A DNA stretch of 64,000 bases from Hermetia illucens (Eukaryota; Arthropoda; Insecta; Diptera; Stratiomyidae). The position numbers and the translations under genes were made by a program. The stretch covers positions 74,443,017 through 74,507,016 of the forward strand of contig NC_051849.1 of the NCBI RefSeq assembly GCF_905115235.1, given 5' to 3'. Positions 1 through 10,825 of this stretch are shown piece by piece. How positions within the stretch are numbered: the first letter of the stretch is position 1; each line of letters begins with the position of its first letter. The notes below the pieces were generated by a model that saw only the letters and a list, made by a program, of their open reading frames with translations, had not been told where the DNA came from and searched no databases.

Positions 1-290
1 GCCGCTTCTTATGACAAGCAGGGAAGACTTTGAGTGTATTCTTAAGCTCGACTAACGGGGCTTGAAACACCGTTGTATATTGTCCCGAGGTAGACCCATG
101 CTCCAGAGCGCGGTTCTGTTTTTGAGCCATCGGTGTAGTGTTTTGAGTAAATATATCCAAGGGTTGCAAATTAGGTAATGTATTCACAGTTGGGCTAGAT
201 GCCGTGCTCATGGCACCAGTACCTTTGTACCTTCACCACCCACACTAAAGATGCATAAGCCGACGGCGGCCTAATGATAGCATTATACAC
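1..290 (-). mobile_element. LOA/I-type LINE fragment (RNase H start), family LOA-B, cut by window edge
   Basis: On the minus strand the bases encode a stretch closely matching the segment between RT and RNase H of the LOA-B element at 44140-46060 (LPNLQPLDIFTQ here, LLNLQSLDIFIQ there), followed by the RNase H opening motif YTDGSKTE. The frame is broken. The copy continues beyond the left edge. Confidence 0.6.
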
Positions 291-1790
291 CGTTCCGCGG
301 TCTCATTCAATAGCTCGCAGACCCACGCCAATTGGATAAGTTTGAGCGCCTATTGGTAGATTTGGCAGTAAATAGTGATTTATACGAAAGTGTGGGAATG
401 AAGGAGAAGATCGAAATTTTGAAGGTCTTAATATTTATTCTTACCACATAATTTTTGGTGGAGATAAACTTTTAACTATGGAAATGCTTTGGCATTCACT
501 AGACTATCTATACTTTGAAATTTAAGTTAAGCAGGCGTTACTTCAAGGATGCCATTGAATCAGCCGTTTTTGTTTTATGATACTTAGTAAGGTTTACAAT
601 TAGGAGAATTTTAAAAATGATATTTTTTTGTCTTTTTTATTTATTTTAATTTTCATCTTGTTTCATTTTTTAATTCATGAATAATCACTTGACAAGTTAT
701 ATATAGTCTGCGGTGATGAAAGATACGTACTAATGTAAAGAAAAGGAACTAATTTAAATTACATGGTTTGTATGGTAATTTTTTGTCAATATGCAGGAAG
801 TCAGGAAAGAAATAGATTTAATAAGAAAGAGTCAATTGAGTTAATTTTTTGAAGAGCCCTTTTACTACTGCTGGGGTTGAGCAGTTGCTCAAATTCTTTT
901 CCTCGTCGACAGATCTGTTGAACCTCTAGGCTACGCCCAAGACCCGCATTCTCTGTCCATAGCCATAACTTGGAAGTTTGATTACTGATTAAATTTAGGT
1001 TTCTTTCTATAGACTTTGCAAATACTGAGGCATCTTTGCAAATCTTTTATTCAACGCTAATTAACTGTGCAGGAATACTTCGTTTTGTATGTGCATCTGG
1101 ACGTATTCAGGGAAAATATTAGTCTGGACGTCGCAAATTCAAAAATAAATTTAATTTTCATCAGTGCTGGAATTCAGATGAGGAAAAAATGTAAGATCGA
1201 CTCATCTGTAGATTGAATGGTATAATTGGTACATATTTCCATTCATTTGTGGTTTGATATGCTGATTACCGAAATCTTCAATGCGATGAATCAGGAACTT
1301 GCAATAAGTATGTCTTAAACGCACCCGATATCCAAAACGCTTCCTAGAAAGGGCAGATATCTAAAACCAGAGGGTGAGGACAGGTAAGCAGCCCCAAACT
1401 AGATCGTGAAACAAATTGCTGAAGCATTGCAATTTAGAAACGGTCTTATGCGTTCATTCAAGTCCCCTTTCAAGTAACTACGGCTGCTGTAATGAAAACA
1501 ACATTGAAGATACAGGAAGGCATTGAAAACTGATAGAATATGATTTCGGGCTAAAATAGTTCAAGAACAATCACAGGGTATAGGCAAATTATTTTTAATT
1601 GTAGGAAGTTGTATTCAAACTTAATCACACCAAAGGAATAACTCATCCCTAAGGAATAGGACATTTCTTGTCCTTCAAACTGTCGAGGAATTATTTGTCT
1701 GTAAGGTTCTTTCTTGATTTCCCTGTGCGAAAATTTAAAAGATATTAAGTGAAGCGCAAACGGTTCCATGGGCTTTAAAGAACAACTATT
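291..1790. other. No gene recognised (1.5 kb, AT-rich)
   Basis: No coding pattern, splice-bounded exon or known repeat was recognised on either strand. Open frames are short and lack family motifs. Confidence 0.4.
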
Positions 1791-1794
1791 ATTA

Positions 1795-4150
1795 TTCTGT
1801 TAAGGGAAAGTCGCACCGCGTCCTTGAAGAACTATTGTGCCCCTTTTACTGGTTACAGTGTACCTGTTGATCATAGAGTCTCAAGCAGGCCTGTAACCGT
1901 TAGGAACTTTAGTATGTTCCCCACTTCCAGATGTTTCAGCTTTGCATCTGGTATTAAGTGTTCTCCCAGATGTATCGACCTACTTTGCACAAGCGCCGGA
2001 CACTGTCCCAGGACGTGCATAGAGGTTTCGTCCTCCTCCTCACAAAACCTGCAGGCAGTGTCCGTAGATATCCCTAGCTTTCCTAGGTGGTAGTTCAGCC
2101 GACAATGACCAGTGAGAATTCTCACTATGATTCGGAGGTTCTTTTTGGTGAGGTTTAAGCAATCCTTTGTACGCATGGGTTCGTATCCCCCAATAAGCAC
2201 TCTGGACTGCTCCATCCCTGGCAGACCGGCCCAATATAGTTCCCTCAACCATTTCTCTTCGTTTCTTAGATTCATAGCCATGAAACCGTTTCCGATTCCA
2301 CAGAAGGGTTCTGGCCCGTGTAAAGGCATGCCTGCTCCCTTCTTGGCTAGTTCATCCGCTGCCTCATTGCCTTCCAACCCAGCATGGCCTGGAACCCAAA
2401 GTATCCAGACCTTGTTGGACGAGCCGAGTGTATTCTGTCTCTCAAGGCATTTCCATACCAGTTTAGAGTTCACCTGGTTAAACCTAAGTGCCTTGATCGC
2501 TGCTTGGCTATCGGTGAGAATAGCTATGTTCTGCCCCCTGTAGTTCCTTTGCAGATTAAAGGAGGCACATTTGTCTATGGCGTAAATTTCCGCCTGGAAT
2601 ATGCTAGTGTACCTGCCCATTGGCTGAAAGTACATTTTCCTTGGACCAATGACATCGGCACCCGCTCCCTCTGCTGTGAGGGATCCGTCAGTGTACCAAG
2701 TAATCAGTTGCTGGTTTAAGCCGTATGTCGCAGCCACGCTCTCCCAGTTTGCCTTGTTACTCCAACGTGTTTCAAACTTCTTATCGAAGTGAAACCTCGT
2801 TGTCATGTTGTCCCTCGGTATCAGTAATTCGTGATACCGCCTAGAAAGGATATCAATCTTCCTTCGATTTAGGCAGCTCCCCGCCCCACTCATACTACCG
2901 GCCATCCTGAATATTGATCTCCTTGCCTGCATCTGTATGTGCAGATGGAGAGGGGTTAATCCCAGAAGGACATCCAGGGATGCCGTTGGGCATGTCCTCA
3001 TTGCCCCACTGATACACACGCAAGCCAGCCTTTGGAGCTTATGTAATTCCCTGGCTTGTGTACTCAGTTGGGTTCTTTCTGCCCAGATTACCGCTCCATA
3101 GATAATCATTGGCCTTACTATTGCAGTATATATCCAAAGTAGTATCTTCGGGCTGCAACCTCATTTTTTTCCTGCTATGGATATGCAAGTCATCAGAGCC
3201 TTCGTGGCTTTCCGACAAGTGTTTCCGACATGTGTCTTCCAGAGTAATTTTTGGTCGAGCGTGATTCCCAAATATTTGACCTCTGTTTCTCGTTTCACCT
3301 CCATATCATGTAATGTTATGGCTTTCAGGTGATCCAGCTTACGCCTCCTAGTGAATGGTACTATGGTGGTTTTGGTTGGGTTGACCCGCAGTCCCACCTT
3401 CTTGCACCAGGCGCTAGTAACCCTTAATCCGGTTTGGATTCTATCACATAGGGTGTCTTCATATTTGCCCCTACAGATTAGAACAATGTCGTCCACGTAG
3501 CCCTGAACTTGTATTCCAGTATTAGTTAATACGTCCAGGAGTTCATCCACTACCATACTCCACATCAGCGGCGATATTACTCCACCCTGTGGACAGCCTT
3601 GAGTGGTGTTCATGATAATAGAATTTGTACCTGTTTGTACCTCTATTTGTCTGCTTTCTAGCATTTTGCCCATCCAGAGTGCCAGGGTGTTTCCCACTCC
3701 TTTGCGGCTCAGGGCATCCTGTATCTCTGTGTGCGATGTGTTGTCGAATGCTCCTTCGATATCCAAAAACGCGCACAGTGCAATTTCTTTTGTTTCTATG
3801 GCGTCCCGTAGTACCGCTGTCAGCTGATACAGAGCAGTTTCAGTTGACCGTCCTGCCCGGTAAGCGTGTTGACAGTGATGTAGGGGATTACGCTTTAGAA
3901 CGTTAGTTCTAATATAGTTGTCTATGACCTTCTCCACCGTTTTGAGTAGGAACGATGTTAGGCAGATGGGTCTGAAAGATTTAGGGTGAAAATGATCCTT
4001 TTTACCCGCTTTCGGAATAAAGACCACTTTTGCCCGTCTCCATGCCCTTCGTATGTAACCCAGTGTTATGCTCCCCCTTACCACCCTCAGAAGAGACTCT
4101 AAGATAATTCCTAGGCCTCTCTGGATAAGTGCTGGGAAAGAGGGGGGAAA
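1795..4150 (-). mobile_element. LOA/I-type LINE, copy A (RT + RNase H, 5'-truncated)
   Basis: This is the 3' half of a non-LTR retrotransposon with reverse transcriptase followed by RNase H, the domain order of the I superfamily (LOA/Bilbo-like). The 3' end carries a short TAA-type tail at about 1790-1800, also seen in the copy ending near 55025. The 5' end is cut inside the RT N-terminus near 4147, where similarity to the 52-55 kb copy stops. One frame is open from 4156 to 1871 except for a single TGA at 3161-3163 after an A-run. Endonuclease and ORF1 are missing. Confidence 0.88.
1871..3109 (-). CDS. RNase H and C-terminal zinc-finger part of LOA-type LINE copy A
   Basis: Continues the RT frame. 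The RNase H domain has the motifs WYTDGS (Asp), FQAEIYAI (Glu), LTDSQAAIKAL (Asp) and WVPGHAGLEGNEAADELAK (Asp), so all four metal-binding acids are present. It ends with a CCHC-like finger (CRFCEEEDETSMHVLGQC), usual for I/LOA elements. The product would degrade the RNA strand during target-primed reverse transcription. The plus-strand frames over this stretch are shadows. Confidence 0.85.
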   Translation of the reverse strand: MIIYGAVIWAERTQLSTQARELHKLQRLACVCISGAMRTCPTASLDVLLGLTPLHLHIQMQARRSIFRMAGSMSGAGSCLNRRKIDILSRRYHELLIPRDNMTTRFHFDKKFETRWSNKANWESVAATYGLNQQLITWYTDGSLTAEGAGADVIGPRKMYFQPMGRYTSIFQAEIYAIDKCASFNLQRNYRGQNIAILTDSQAAIKALRFNQVNSKLVWKCLERQNTLGSSNKVWILWVPGHAGLEGNEAADELAKKGAGMPLHGPEPFCGIGNGFMAMNLRNEEKWLRELYWAGLPGMEQSRVLIGGYEPMRTKDCLNLTKKNLRIIVRILTGHCRLNYHLGKLGISTDTACRFCEEEDETSMHVLGQCPALVQSRSIHLGEHLIPDAKLKHLEVGNILKFLTVTGLLETL

Positions 4151-4156
4151 GAGCAA
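3161..4156 (-). CDS. Reverse transcriptase part of LOA-type LINE copy A
   Basis: Carries the RT blocks in order: RRAKVVFIPKAGKK, SFRPICLTSFLLKTVEK, AYRAGRSTETALYQL, FLDIEGAFDN (first catalytic Asp), GCPQGGVISPLMW, YVDDIVLI (catalytic Asp pair in a Y-V-D-D box) and VKYLGITLD. The reading frame stops once (TGA at 3161-3163) and then continues in the same frame into the RNase H part. The N-terminal residues before FPALIQRGL lie at or beyond the truncation point, so the listed start is not a true start. Part of a dead or nearly dead element. Confidence 0.85.
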   Translation of the reverse strand: MLFPPSFPALIQRGLGIILESLLRVVRGSITLGYIRRAWRRAKVVFIPKAGKKDHFHPKSFRPICLTSFLLKTVEKVIDNYIRTNVLKRNPLHHCQHAYRAGRSTETALYQLTAVLRDAIETKEIALCAFLDIEGAFDNTSHTEIQDALSRKGVGNTLALWMGKMLESRQIEVQTGTNSIIMNTTQGCPQGGVISPLMWSMVVDELLDVLTNTGIQVQGYVDDIVLICRGKYEDTLCDRIQTGLRVTSAWCKKVGLRVNPTKTTIVPFTRRRKLDHLKAITLHDMEVKRETEVKYLGITLDQKLLWKTHVGNTCRKATKALMTCISIAGKK

Positions 4157-4950
4157 CTAACAAATCGGTACAGTAGACGTGAAGCAGTCGATCTACCGAA
4201 AACGAAGCCTCCCGACAGCCTTCATGATTATAAATCAACCTTTAACTCCATATCACATTCGTGGCGACTGACCGACTACCCTTGCACAAAAGCGACCTGA
4301 ATATGTTACTTCTCCTGAGAACAATAATTAAGAATTGGAACTATCGGCATCTACCAAGGCGGGGTTTTATTTGACGTTCAATCTGCCGTCCTGTCTATTC
4401 AATGTAAGCAAGTACATATTCTAAGGCAAACATGCTATTTCCTTCCCCCATTGTTTGGAAACATTCCGAATACACCTTCTGTTGATACTGTCGAAAGATT
4501 TCTCGGGCTTGATGTAGAACACGTGGGGGACGGCTGTAAATTCCGCACAATTATCCGAAGGGTGTTAATTGTATCAACTCGTATTTTTACGATAGTTGAG
4601 AGCACACAAATACGATTCTAATTGTGACACTCAAGCCGGATACCTTCTTCGGAATTCGATAATCTCCTTCCTCTACTATTTGGGAAACATTTCGGATTCC
4701 CATAATTTATATATTGAAAGCAATATAAGTTCACTTTTGTTTCGCAATTGGAAAATTGAATACTTGTTCAACTGCATATGCGAGTGCGCGTAAGCGTTGC
4801 TACAAACAAGAAAGGATATAGACGTGTGTGTAAAAAAAAACCATTTACTCTCCGTCTATTTTTCTGTCTCGTCACACTAAATTCGATGGTAAGGAGTGAA
4901 CTTCAACCCTCCATACATGCCGTAAGGAACATCATTCTACATTGAGTTTA
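4151..4950. other. No gene recognised
   Basis: The stretch between the truncated LINE and the TIR-element fragment shows no family motifs. A 65-codon frame at 4596-4793 has no recognisable features. Confidence 0.4.
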
Positions 4951-5235
4951 AAACGGTGTCCCCATATATGTGAAAAGGGTGTGCACTTTTTTTTCGCCGA
5001 TTATAGTCATGTGGGGTATCAAATGAAAGGTAATTTCCAAAGCTGCCCGCAGTAGTGCTATTTGTTACAAAAGTGGTAGTGAGGGGTTTGGAAAGTGATT
5101 ATTTGTTTCACGAACCCATTTTCAGAAGCTATTCAATTGAAAATCTGAAACAAATCACGAAGCTGCCACAATACGGTCTCTAGGCTTCAAAATATCCTCC
5201 ATACCGATATCTGCTCAAATAAAGTTAATAATAAT
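4950..5235 (-). mobile_element. Fragment of the (CAGA)n TIR element, reverse orientation
   Basis: Shares the run from GTGGGGTATCAAATGAAAGG through the motif ATATCCTCCATACCGATATC to the AATAATAATTATAAT stretch with the copies at 26598-27460 and, in the opposite direction, 40152-40916. The TIR and the CAGA tract are not retained here. Confidence 0.6.
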
Positions 5236-5490
5236 AATTATAATCGTTGCCGTAACAATCCAATCGGACCAGGGCCTGGAAGTGTATTACAGTCTACAAG
5301 TACTACCAGTTTATAACGATATACTCTTTTTTGTATCTCCTTGGGCTACCTAGAAATGGGAAATGATTTGGCTCAGATACTCATACGCTTAATCGACTTG
5401 TATCCGACATCCAGTCACGATTACAAATCCCTCTGCCACCAATGACATTTGAACCGCGACCTTCGGCTACGATAGCAGATCCGCCTTAAG
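5236..5490 (-). mobile_element. tRNA-derived SINE, minus strand
   Basis: On the minus strand it carries a degenerate B box (GGTTCAAATGTC) and the family body (GGCAGAGGGATTTGTAATCG; TTCCAGGCCCTGGTCCGATT in place of the usual aggccctgatc block), ending in an ATT-rich tail. It is the same family as the copies at about 10.5, 27.0, 47.7 and 55.5 kb. The middle is diverged. Confidence 0.65.
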
Positions 5491-5559
5491 TTCACCCTAA
5501 AATCACGGCAGTAATATAGGTTATAATATGGATCATATTTGGAGAAAATCGCACTATTC

Positions 5560-6150
5560 CTAACAAGTGCTCAGAGGTGGCCGAGGATGACCTTCATAGT
5601 GGTGGCACCGGGAGACGCTGTACTCACCTTGGCTTGCCGGGCGTGATACAGTAGGCGAATGCTCCAAAGGCCTAATCAGGGCGATCAGACCCGAGTCTGC
5701 ACGGGGACTCATCCGAAGTGGCAAATTGGTCACGAAACCTCACCAGGGGTATACTGGTACCATGGGAACCGAGATAGCGCCTGGACTCTCATACTTCGGG
5801 TGAACTCCCGTTGTATGTGAGTACAGCTCGGTTTTTTGCGGTTGGCCCCCTAGTGGGAGCTTCATGGGGGTTGTTGGTTATACTCAAGCGGGAAGAGACC
5901 TTCGGGCCTAGGCGTGGTGTTGCGGTTCAACACGGGTGCCATATTCGTTAGTTCGGTAGAGATTTAGGCAGGTTTTGTATCCACCAGTATGAATGCTAAG
6001 CCATGCACTTGGTATATGTAGACTGGTACCGTTGTTGCTTGTCTCAGCGGAGCTCTGATTGTGGTCAATCAATCCGTGCCTTAAGAAGACCGTGGGATTA
6101 AGCCGTCCAGACAGGTGCTCGTTAAACCCTCACGGACTCACTATTCCTAA
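5560..6150. repeat. GC-rich repeat, possibly a LINE 5' region
   Basis: A block richer in GC than its surroundings, with no long frame. Its last third (CACCAGTATGAATGCTAAGC through AGACTGGTACCGTTGTTG and CTTAAGAAGACCGTGGG) recurs in diverged form at about 49195-49330, so it is an interspersed repeat. It could be the 5' untranslated region of one of the LINE families here; I could not connect it to an ORF. Confidence 0.45.
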
Positions 6151-8543
6151 CAAAGTTATAATAGGTTTCTCATACCTGAAGTGCAGAGCTTCTGGTTTTC
6201 GACTTGTTCGGTAAAATTTTTACAATCTCATCATCCTTGAACTGTGATAGAATGTTTTTTAACAGCTTCCTGAGGTGTTCCATATTTCATGCAATTCACT
6301 GTGGTTTCTTGATGAACTCTCTGAAATCTTTTCGAGGAAGGATGCAAAACTGTCGAGTTGGCTACCATTGAGAAAGCAAATTTTGTGCGCTTGTATACAA
6401 AGTAGTAGTATAAGCATTAAATTCACATTTCCTATTGGCTTCCTTGTAGAGGGGGTAGCCTCAAAAATATTTATGGCAGAAAAATTAATGTTCCTTTCTA
6501 CTCGATAAGATCACGTTTCTCTTCCAATTTGCAGGATAAGAGGGTCCTTATCTGCGGAGTTTCTTCCCTAAAGGAGCAACAAACAACGCTTTAAAGCTAC
6601 TTTGAATCACGTGGCATTTGTAAAAACGGGAAATTACAAAATCCAATGAATTTGGAAGTGGATTTAAAGGGTCTAATTCTGGAACCCGTACACAATGACT
6701 GAAGCGGGAATTACCTAAATTTTTGGTGGTTAGCTGTAACGATAGTTACGCTTATGAGGTAATATTAGTTGATATTTAAATTCAGGCAACGATAAATTTA
6801 TTTTTTATTTTATGCTTTAATGAAACAAGAAGAGGATGGTAAGGAGCGATTTGGATGCATGTTACGCAAAGGAACTTTCCATACTTTTAACGGATCCTTT
6901 TCAAAGTTGTATAAATACTATTTCAGAACATAATACATAAGATGAATTTTCATCGGAACTTGGACCAACTTTGGTCATAGGTTTATAAACGTTAAATGAA
7001 CTTGTCAATCTATTTTTAGTAACTTTAATTTTAAATACAATTTTAGGTATTTATTTTACTTTCATTGTATTTTATTTAATTTCTATTATCTTTTCTTGTC
7101 ATGATGGGTTCAAAAATTTGCTATGAAGAACTGCTTGGTTACAGTCTCAGGTTGTTCGGTACGGACATATTTTAACTGCAGCCTTTTGTTGCCAGGTGTA
7201 GGCTAATATTTTGATTTTTAAAAGCTGCAGTCGTTTATGATTCCTGTCTTTTCCAAATGAAGTGAATAGCCACTTCACTCTCCTGCGGGCTAGGCAGAGG
7301 GGTTAAATTTTGCACAAGGTATTCCCCACTTGTCATAAATGGTGAATAAATGGGATAGAGATTTGTGGGCTAGTAAACTGGAATTTCTTGAAATTTTTTA
7401 CGTTTCGTGAACTGCTACCACCGTTCGAGATCGGACTGATCTTTCGGATACTTCTTACTGGTTCAGTCAACGATTTATGATTGGATTCTAGAATGCGCAA
7501 ATACTACTCGACGATGGTATCGAGGTTTCTGAAAATACCAACCATTACAACTTCAGCGCACCTCTCGGTCACAACTTGGTCGTAATGGGATAGACTGTAG
7601 TAGTTCACTACTACACTAACGATGTCTAAAACGCATGAAAATTGAAGCAACGGATTTTAACTCTGCAAGTTATAATGGGTCACAGACTTTGAACAATCAA
7701 CTCGTGTCCGTGGCAAGAATGTTGGAGGCCTTACCAGATGTCTCCCACGCAAAAATGTGTGGATGACGCACATGACATGGTCTCCACTTCAATGAAAGGC
7801 CCACCCACAGTGTCTACGGCGCGGGTAGCCCGAAAAGAAAGCGCAGCCACTTCCACAATGAGAGGAATTGAAAACCTGACAACGGGGAGGGAAAAATTTG
7901 GCGGAAGGGAACTTCAGTTGGGAAGGAGAGGGGACTACAGGCTAAATCTTGGCTATCAGAATCGTTTCTTCCACCTCTGCCAAGAAAATTGGAAGAAAGG
8001 GAAGCAGATGATGTGAGCGCAACTTGTTTTATACCGGTATATGGAGACGGATCCATGCAGCCCGGACACCGTGAACCTGCGAGGGTGGGTCCCCAGACGA
8101 CGACAGAGGAAAGTACTGCCAAAGCAAGCGAAGCTTCTTAGGAATTGAGGTTATGGTGGGTACAATCAAGTGTGACAATACCCAGAAAAGGCAAGAAAAT
8201 GGAACTTTCAGCAGGAGGTCAAGACAAAGCTGGTAGCCCTAGGGGCATTACTCTTCGGTTAGCAGTGGTTCTCATATCAGACACTTACGTTCTATTATAC
8301 AAAGATTTTTTATATATTTCTGGTACGAGGGGCATCGATTCGTTTAGTCAAAATCTGTGGTATTGGATCAGTTAAGTTTTTAGGAGGAGGCGGTGAGGAT
8401 AATCAACCACTAAGGCTTGAATGTTCAGGGACTGAGTCTTTGCTTATACACGCTTCCTCAATATTATACTAGATAAGCTAGTTAATAAATTCGGAATGGA
8501 AGAATATCATTATGGAATCAACCAAAGTGTGAAATGAAACCAC
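6151..8543. other. No gene recognised; one 92-codon frame at 7738-8016
   Basis: Mostly AT-rich sequence without family motifs. The plus-strand frame 7738-8016 has a balanced, gene-like composition (starts MSPTQKCVDD, rich in Arg, Gly and Thr) and sits in a GC-richer patch to about 8140, but I recognise no domain. It may be an old transposon ORF. Confidence 0.3.
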
Positions 8544-9780
8544 CTAGTATCTCAAACAGGGTTTATTGAACCATATTGGACGATTATTTATTGGTTGCAC
8601 TGATCGAAAGTTCCGCTCCAAAACAGAACCATCCGCCAGTCTAGCATTCTTGAATTTTTCAATCTAAACAAATGGATCTTATCGCCGCCTTTTCAAAGAA
8701 ATAATCGAAAAACTTACATCTTTTCTCGATGCTTCTAAAAAATTCGTAAATACTATCCATGTAACAGATTCTGCGCATGGAGGGGTTGTTAAAGATCCCT
8801 CGTAAGTAAAATAGCTGTTAAAATTCTTTGGTAGAAACTGATATAAACAGGTGGACGTTATGATACTAATCTCTGTTCCTGGATAAGAAGCCTCAACTAA
8901 GGCTTCGAGTACCTTTTTCAGATAAAAGCTAGACTTTGCGGAGTGACGGTGGAGGACAGCTAGGACAGCTATACCATCGGAAAATTTCATAGCTTGAGCC
9001 ATGTTACAATATTTCATATTCCTGTGTACTAAATGCATTTCTAAAATTAAACTTTAAATAAGAGCGAATTAGTTGGTGGTTTCCCGCACCTTTTTCGTAA
9101 AATACCTTTGACCGGCTATAATGTGCTCCGTGCGATCCCAGTGCCAATGAATGTTTACTAAAGCATATTCGCTTGCTAGTGGACCTCCAGATATGCTGAT
9201 TTTCAAAATTTCCGGTATATCGATGGAAACTTTGGGAAAGTAAAGAAACTGGATTTTTCTTAAAAGGAACCTAAATGGAAAATAAACACCTCCATGCCCA
9301 TTATTCGATACCAAAAGATAGCCAAGAGGGGTGTCGTAGTTATAGAATAATAACGGGCCAAAGTAAAACTCTGTTGAACGGCACTTGGATAAAACTATTG
9401 GACTTTGACATTTTCCCCATTTGCACAGTCCTCCCCACTGACCATCAGCTAAGAAAAATAAAAGGAAAGTAAATCTGTTATCAACAGTTGGAGACTATTG
9501 ACATTCTCAAGGCAGTTTTTAGCACGAAATCTTACGTTTGCCGTATTTTGAGTAGCACCAAGTTGCATTACCTGTAATTAAAGATTGAAGGGTGACCTTT
9601 CAATTTATTTAAAAGAATATGTTTGTACCAGATCTGCAGTTCCTCCAACATTTACATGATACAGAAGAAGCTAGGTAGAGCAATAACTCCCCTAAAGTTG
9701 AAAGTATGTATGAATAATTTGAAAAAAATATCTAATTGTTAATCACCTAATGCAATAAATACAAACTGATTGCAAATCAT
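8544..9780 (-). CDS. Alpha-carbonic anhydrase CA1 (secreted; six exons; catalytic set intact)
   Basis: Model: exons 9747-9780, 9536-9571, 9290-9448, 9106-9229, 8718-9051, 8544-8663; 807 nt, 268 residues. All introns are GT-AG (175, 87, 60, 54 and 54 nt). It would reversibly hydrate CO2 outside the cell or in the secretory path. The start exon (MICNQFVFIALG) gives a short hydrophobic N-terminus, and an NATW glycosylation sequon follows. Visible family motifs: GGLCKWGKCQSPI, NNGH (His64), SGGPL, IHWHW (His94, His96), TEH (Glu106), EMHLVH (His119), GSLTTPPC (Thr199, and the Cys that pairs with the GLC Cys) and RNFRSVQPINNRP. It differs from textbook enzymes by Trp at position 95 and a very short loop between HWHW and TEH. 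Intron 3 has no stop and a length divisible by three, so its retention would insert 20 residues. The start exon was chosen because it is exactly 34 nt and phase 1, as in CA3 and CA4. Activity is inferred. Confidence 0.88.
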
Positions 9781-10099
9781 TTTTCAATAACTTCACTCAA
9801 AATATTAGACGTTTAGAAATGTAAAAACTCGAAGCAAAGCAATAGTTGGACGAGAAGTCGAGTTGCAGTATTTTGATTATATTATATGTTAGGAATCAAG
9901 TTTTTCAGCTTTTGTGTAAAACAAAACCTTATTGAAGTTGGCCTACTGCAGTGTTTGCCTTTTTCTAGCTGCCATTGGTTCCTGTTAGACGATTATGTAG
10001 GATTATGCGTGCGTGCTCATGTTCATATTCTTTCTTTCTTTCTTTTACATTTTTATTGGATGGCTGCTATCGCCGTTTTAACTTCAATATATGCTCCAT
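9781..10099. other. CA1 upstream region with a stray TIR-element end
   Basis: Sequence upstream of the CA1 start exon. No TATA-like box stands out. At about 9900-9940 it holds the terminal inverted motif of the (CAGA)n element (TTTTGTGTAAAACAAAACCTT), with nothing else of that element recognisable. Confidence 0.4.
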
Positions 10100-10525
10100 G
10101 ATATTTTCGGCTGTTAAGTAGTCCCTAGTTGGTGGTCAAAGGGTAGTATAGGTCCTAGGGCGAAACATGGATTGGTACCCACGGTGGAGCATAAAACCTG
10201 GGAAATGCCTATTGAATCAACACCAACAGCTCTACTATCTCCACCTCCACGTGGTGACCGCTGGGAGCTCTTTCTTAAAGAAAAGCTGCAGACGGAAAAG
10301 GATGAAGGCGAGTCTCCTGCACCTAACAACGGGACCAATTTTACCAACTCCAGGTCCTCCAGGTTTGGGGTTGGATAGGGCTGACAACCTTACACGGAAA
10401 ACAACTTGTTACGAAGCCATAACAGGAGCCTCGGACTGGACGGATTACACAACGACGAATCGGGCAACGATAAAGAAATAACAATTTGCGCATTTTCTCG
10501 TGGAACGTGCGCTCCCTGTACAGAA
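10100..10525 (+). mobile_element. RTE-clade LINE, 5' fragment (family RTE-A)
   Basis: The end of this block encodes NNNLRIFSWNVRSLYR, the typical beginning of an RTE apurinic-type endonuclease domain. The preceding 350 nt (two overlapping frames ending near 10481) would be the leader or start of the ORF. It is cut at about 10526, where the SINE begins. The matching continuation (AEQLTATLSQYKADVTALQE) appears in the RTE-A copy near 16090 on the other strand. Confidence 0.6.
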
Positions 10526-10539
10526 AGTTTGATTTTAAA

Positions 10540-10825
10540 TGTGTGTGGAGTGGTTAGAGCACTAGGCTGTCATACGGAAGGTCGCGGTTCAAACCTCATT
10601 GGTGGCAGTGGGATTTGTATCGTGATTTGACGTCGGATACCAGTCGACTCAGCTGTGAATGAGTACCTGGGTCAAATCAGGGTAATAATCTTGGGCGAAC
10701 GCAATGCTGACCACATTGCATCCTACAGTGTACTGTTACGGTCTTGAATGAAGTGTTGTAACACATTTCAAGGCCCTGATTCAATTGGATTGTTGCACCA
10801 TAGATTATTATTATTATTATTGATT
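10540..10825 (+). mobile_element. tRNA-derived SINE (best copy)
   Basis: The head is tRNA-like, with an A box (TGGTTAGAGCACTAGG from 10551) and a B box (GGTTCAAACCTC, 10586-10597), the internal RNA polymerase III promoter. A tRNA-unrelated body follows (GGTGGCAGTGGGATTTGTAT; AAGTGTTGTAACACATTTCA; CAAGGCCCTGATTCAATTGG) and an ATTATT tail. Moved in trans by a LINE; the simple ATT tail fits an RTE/I-type partner more than a poly(A) one, which is inference. Confidence 0.8.

Noticed and set aside
1824-2719. Plus-strand ORFs of 89-143 codons
   Set aside because: Antisense shadows of the RNase H domain of LOA-A copy A.
7814-8122. 102-codon minus-strand ORF
   Set aside because: It overlaps the plus-strand frame 7738-8016 in a GC-rich patch; neither has a domain, and the overlap suggests that composition alone keeps both open.
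10551-10597. Genuine tRNA gene
   Set aside because: A and B boxes are present, but no cloverleaf closes, and the same head with the same downstream body recurs in the SINE copies at 5.2 and 47.6 kb.
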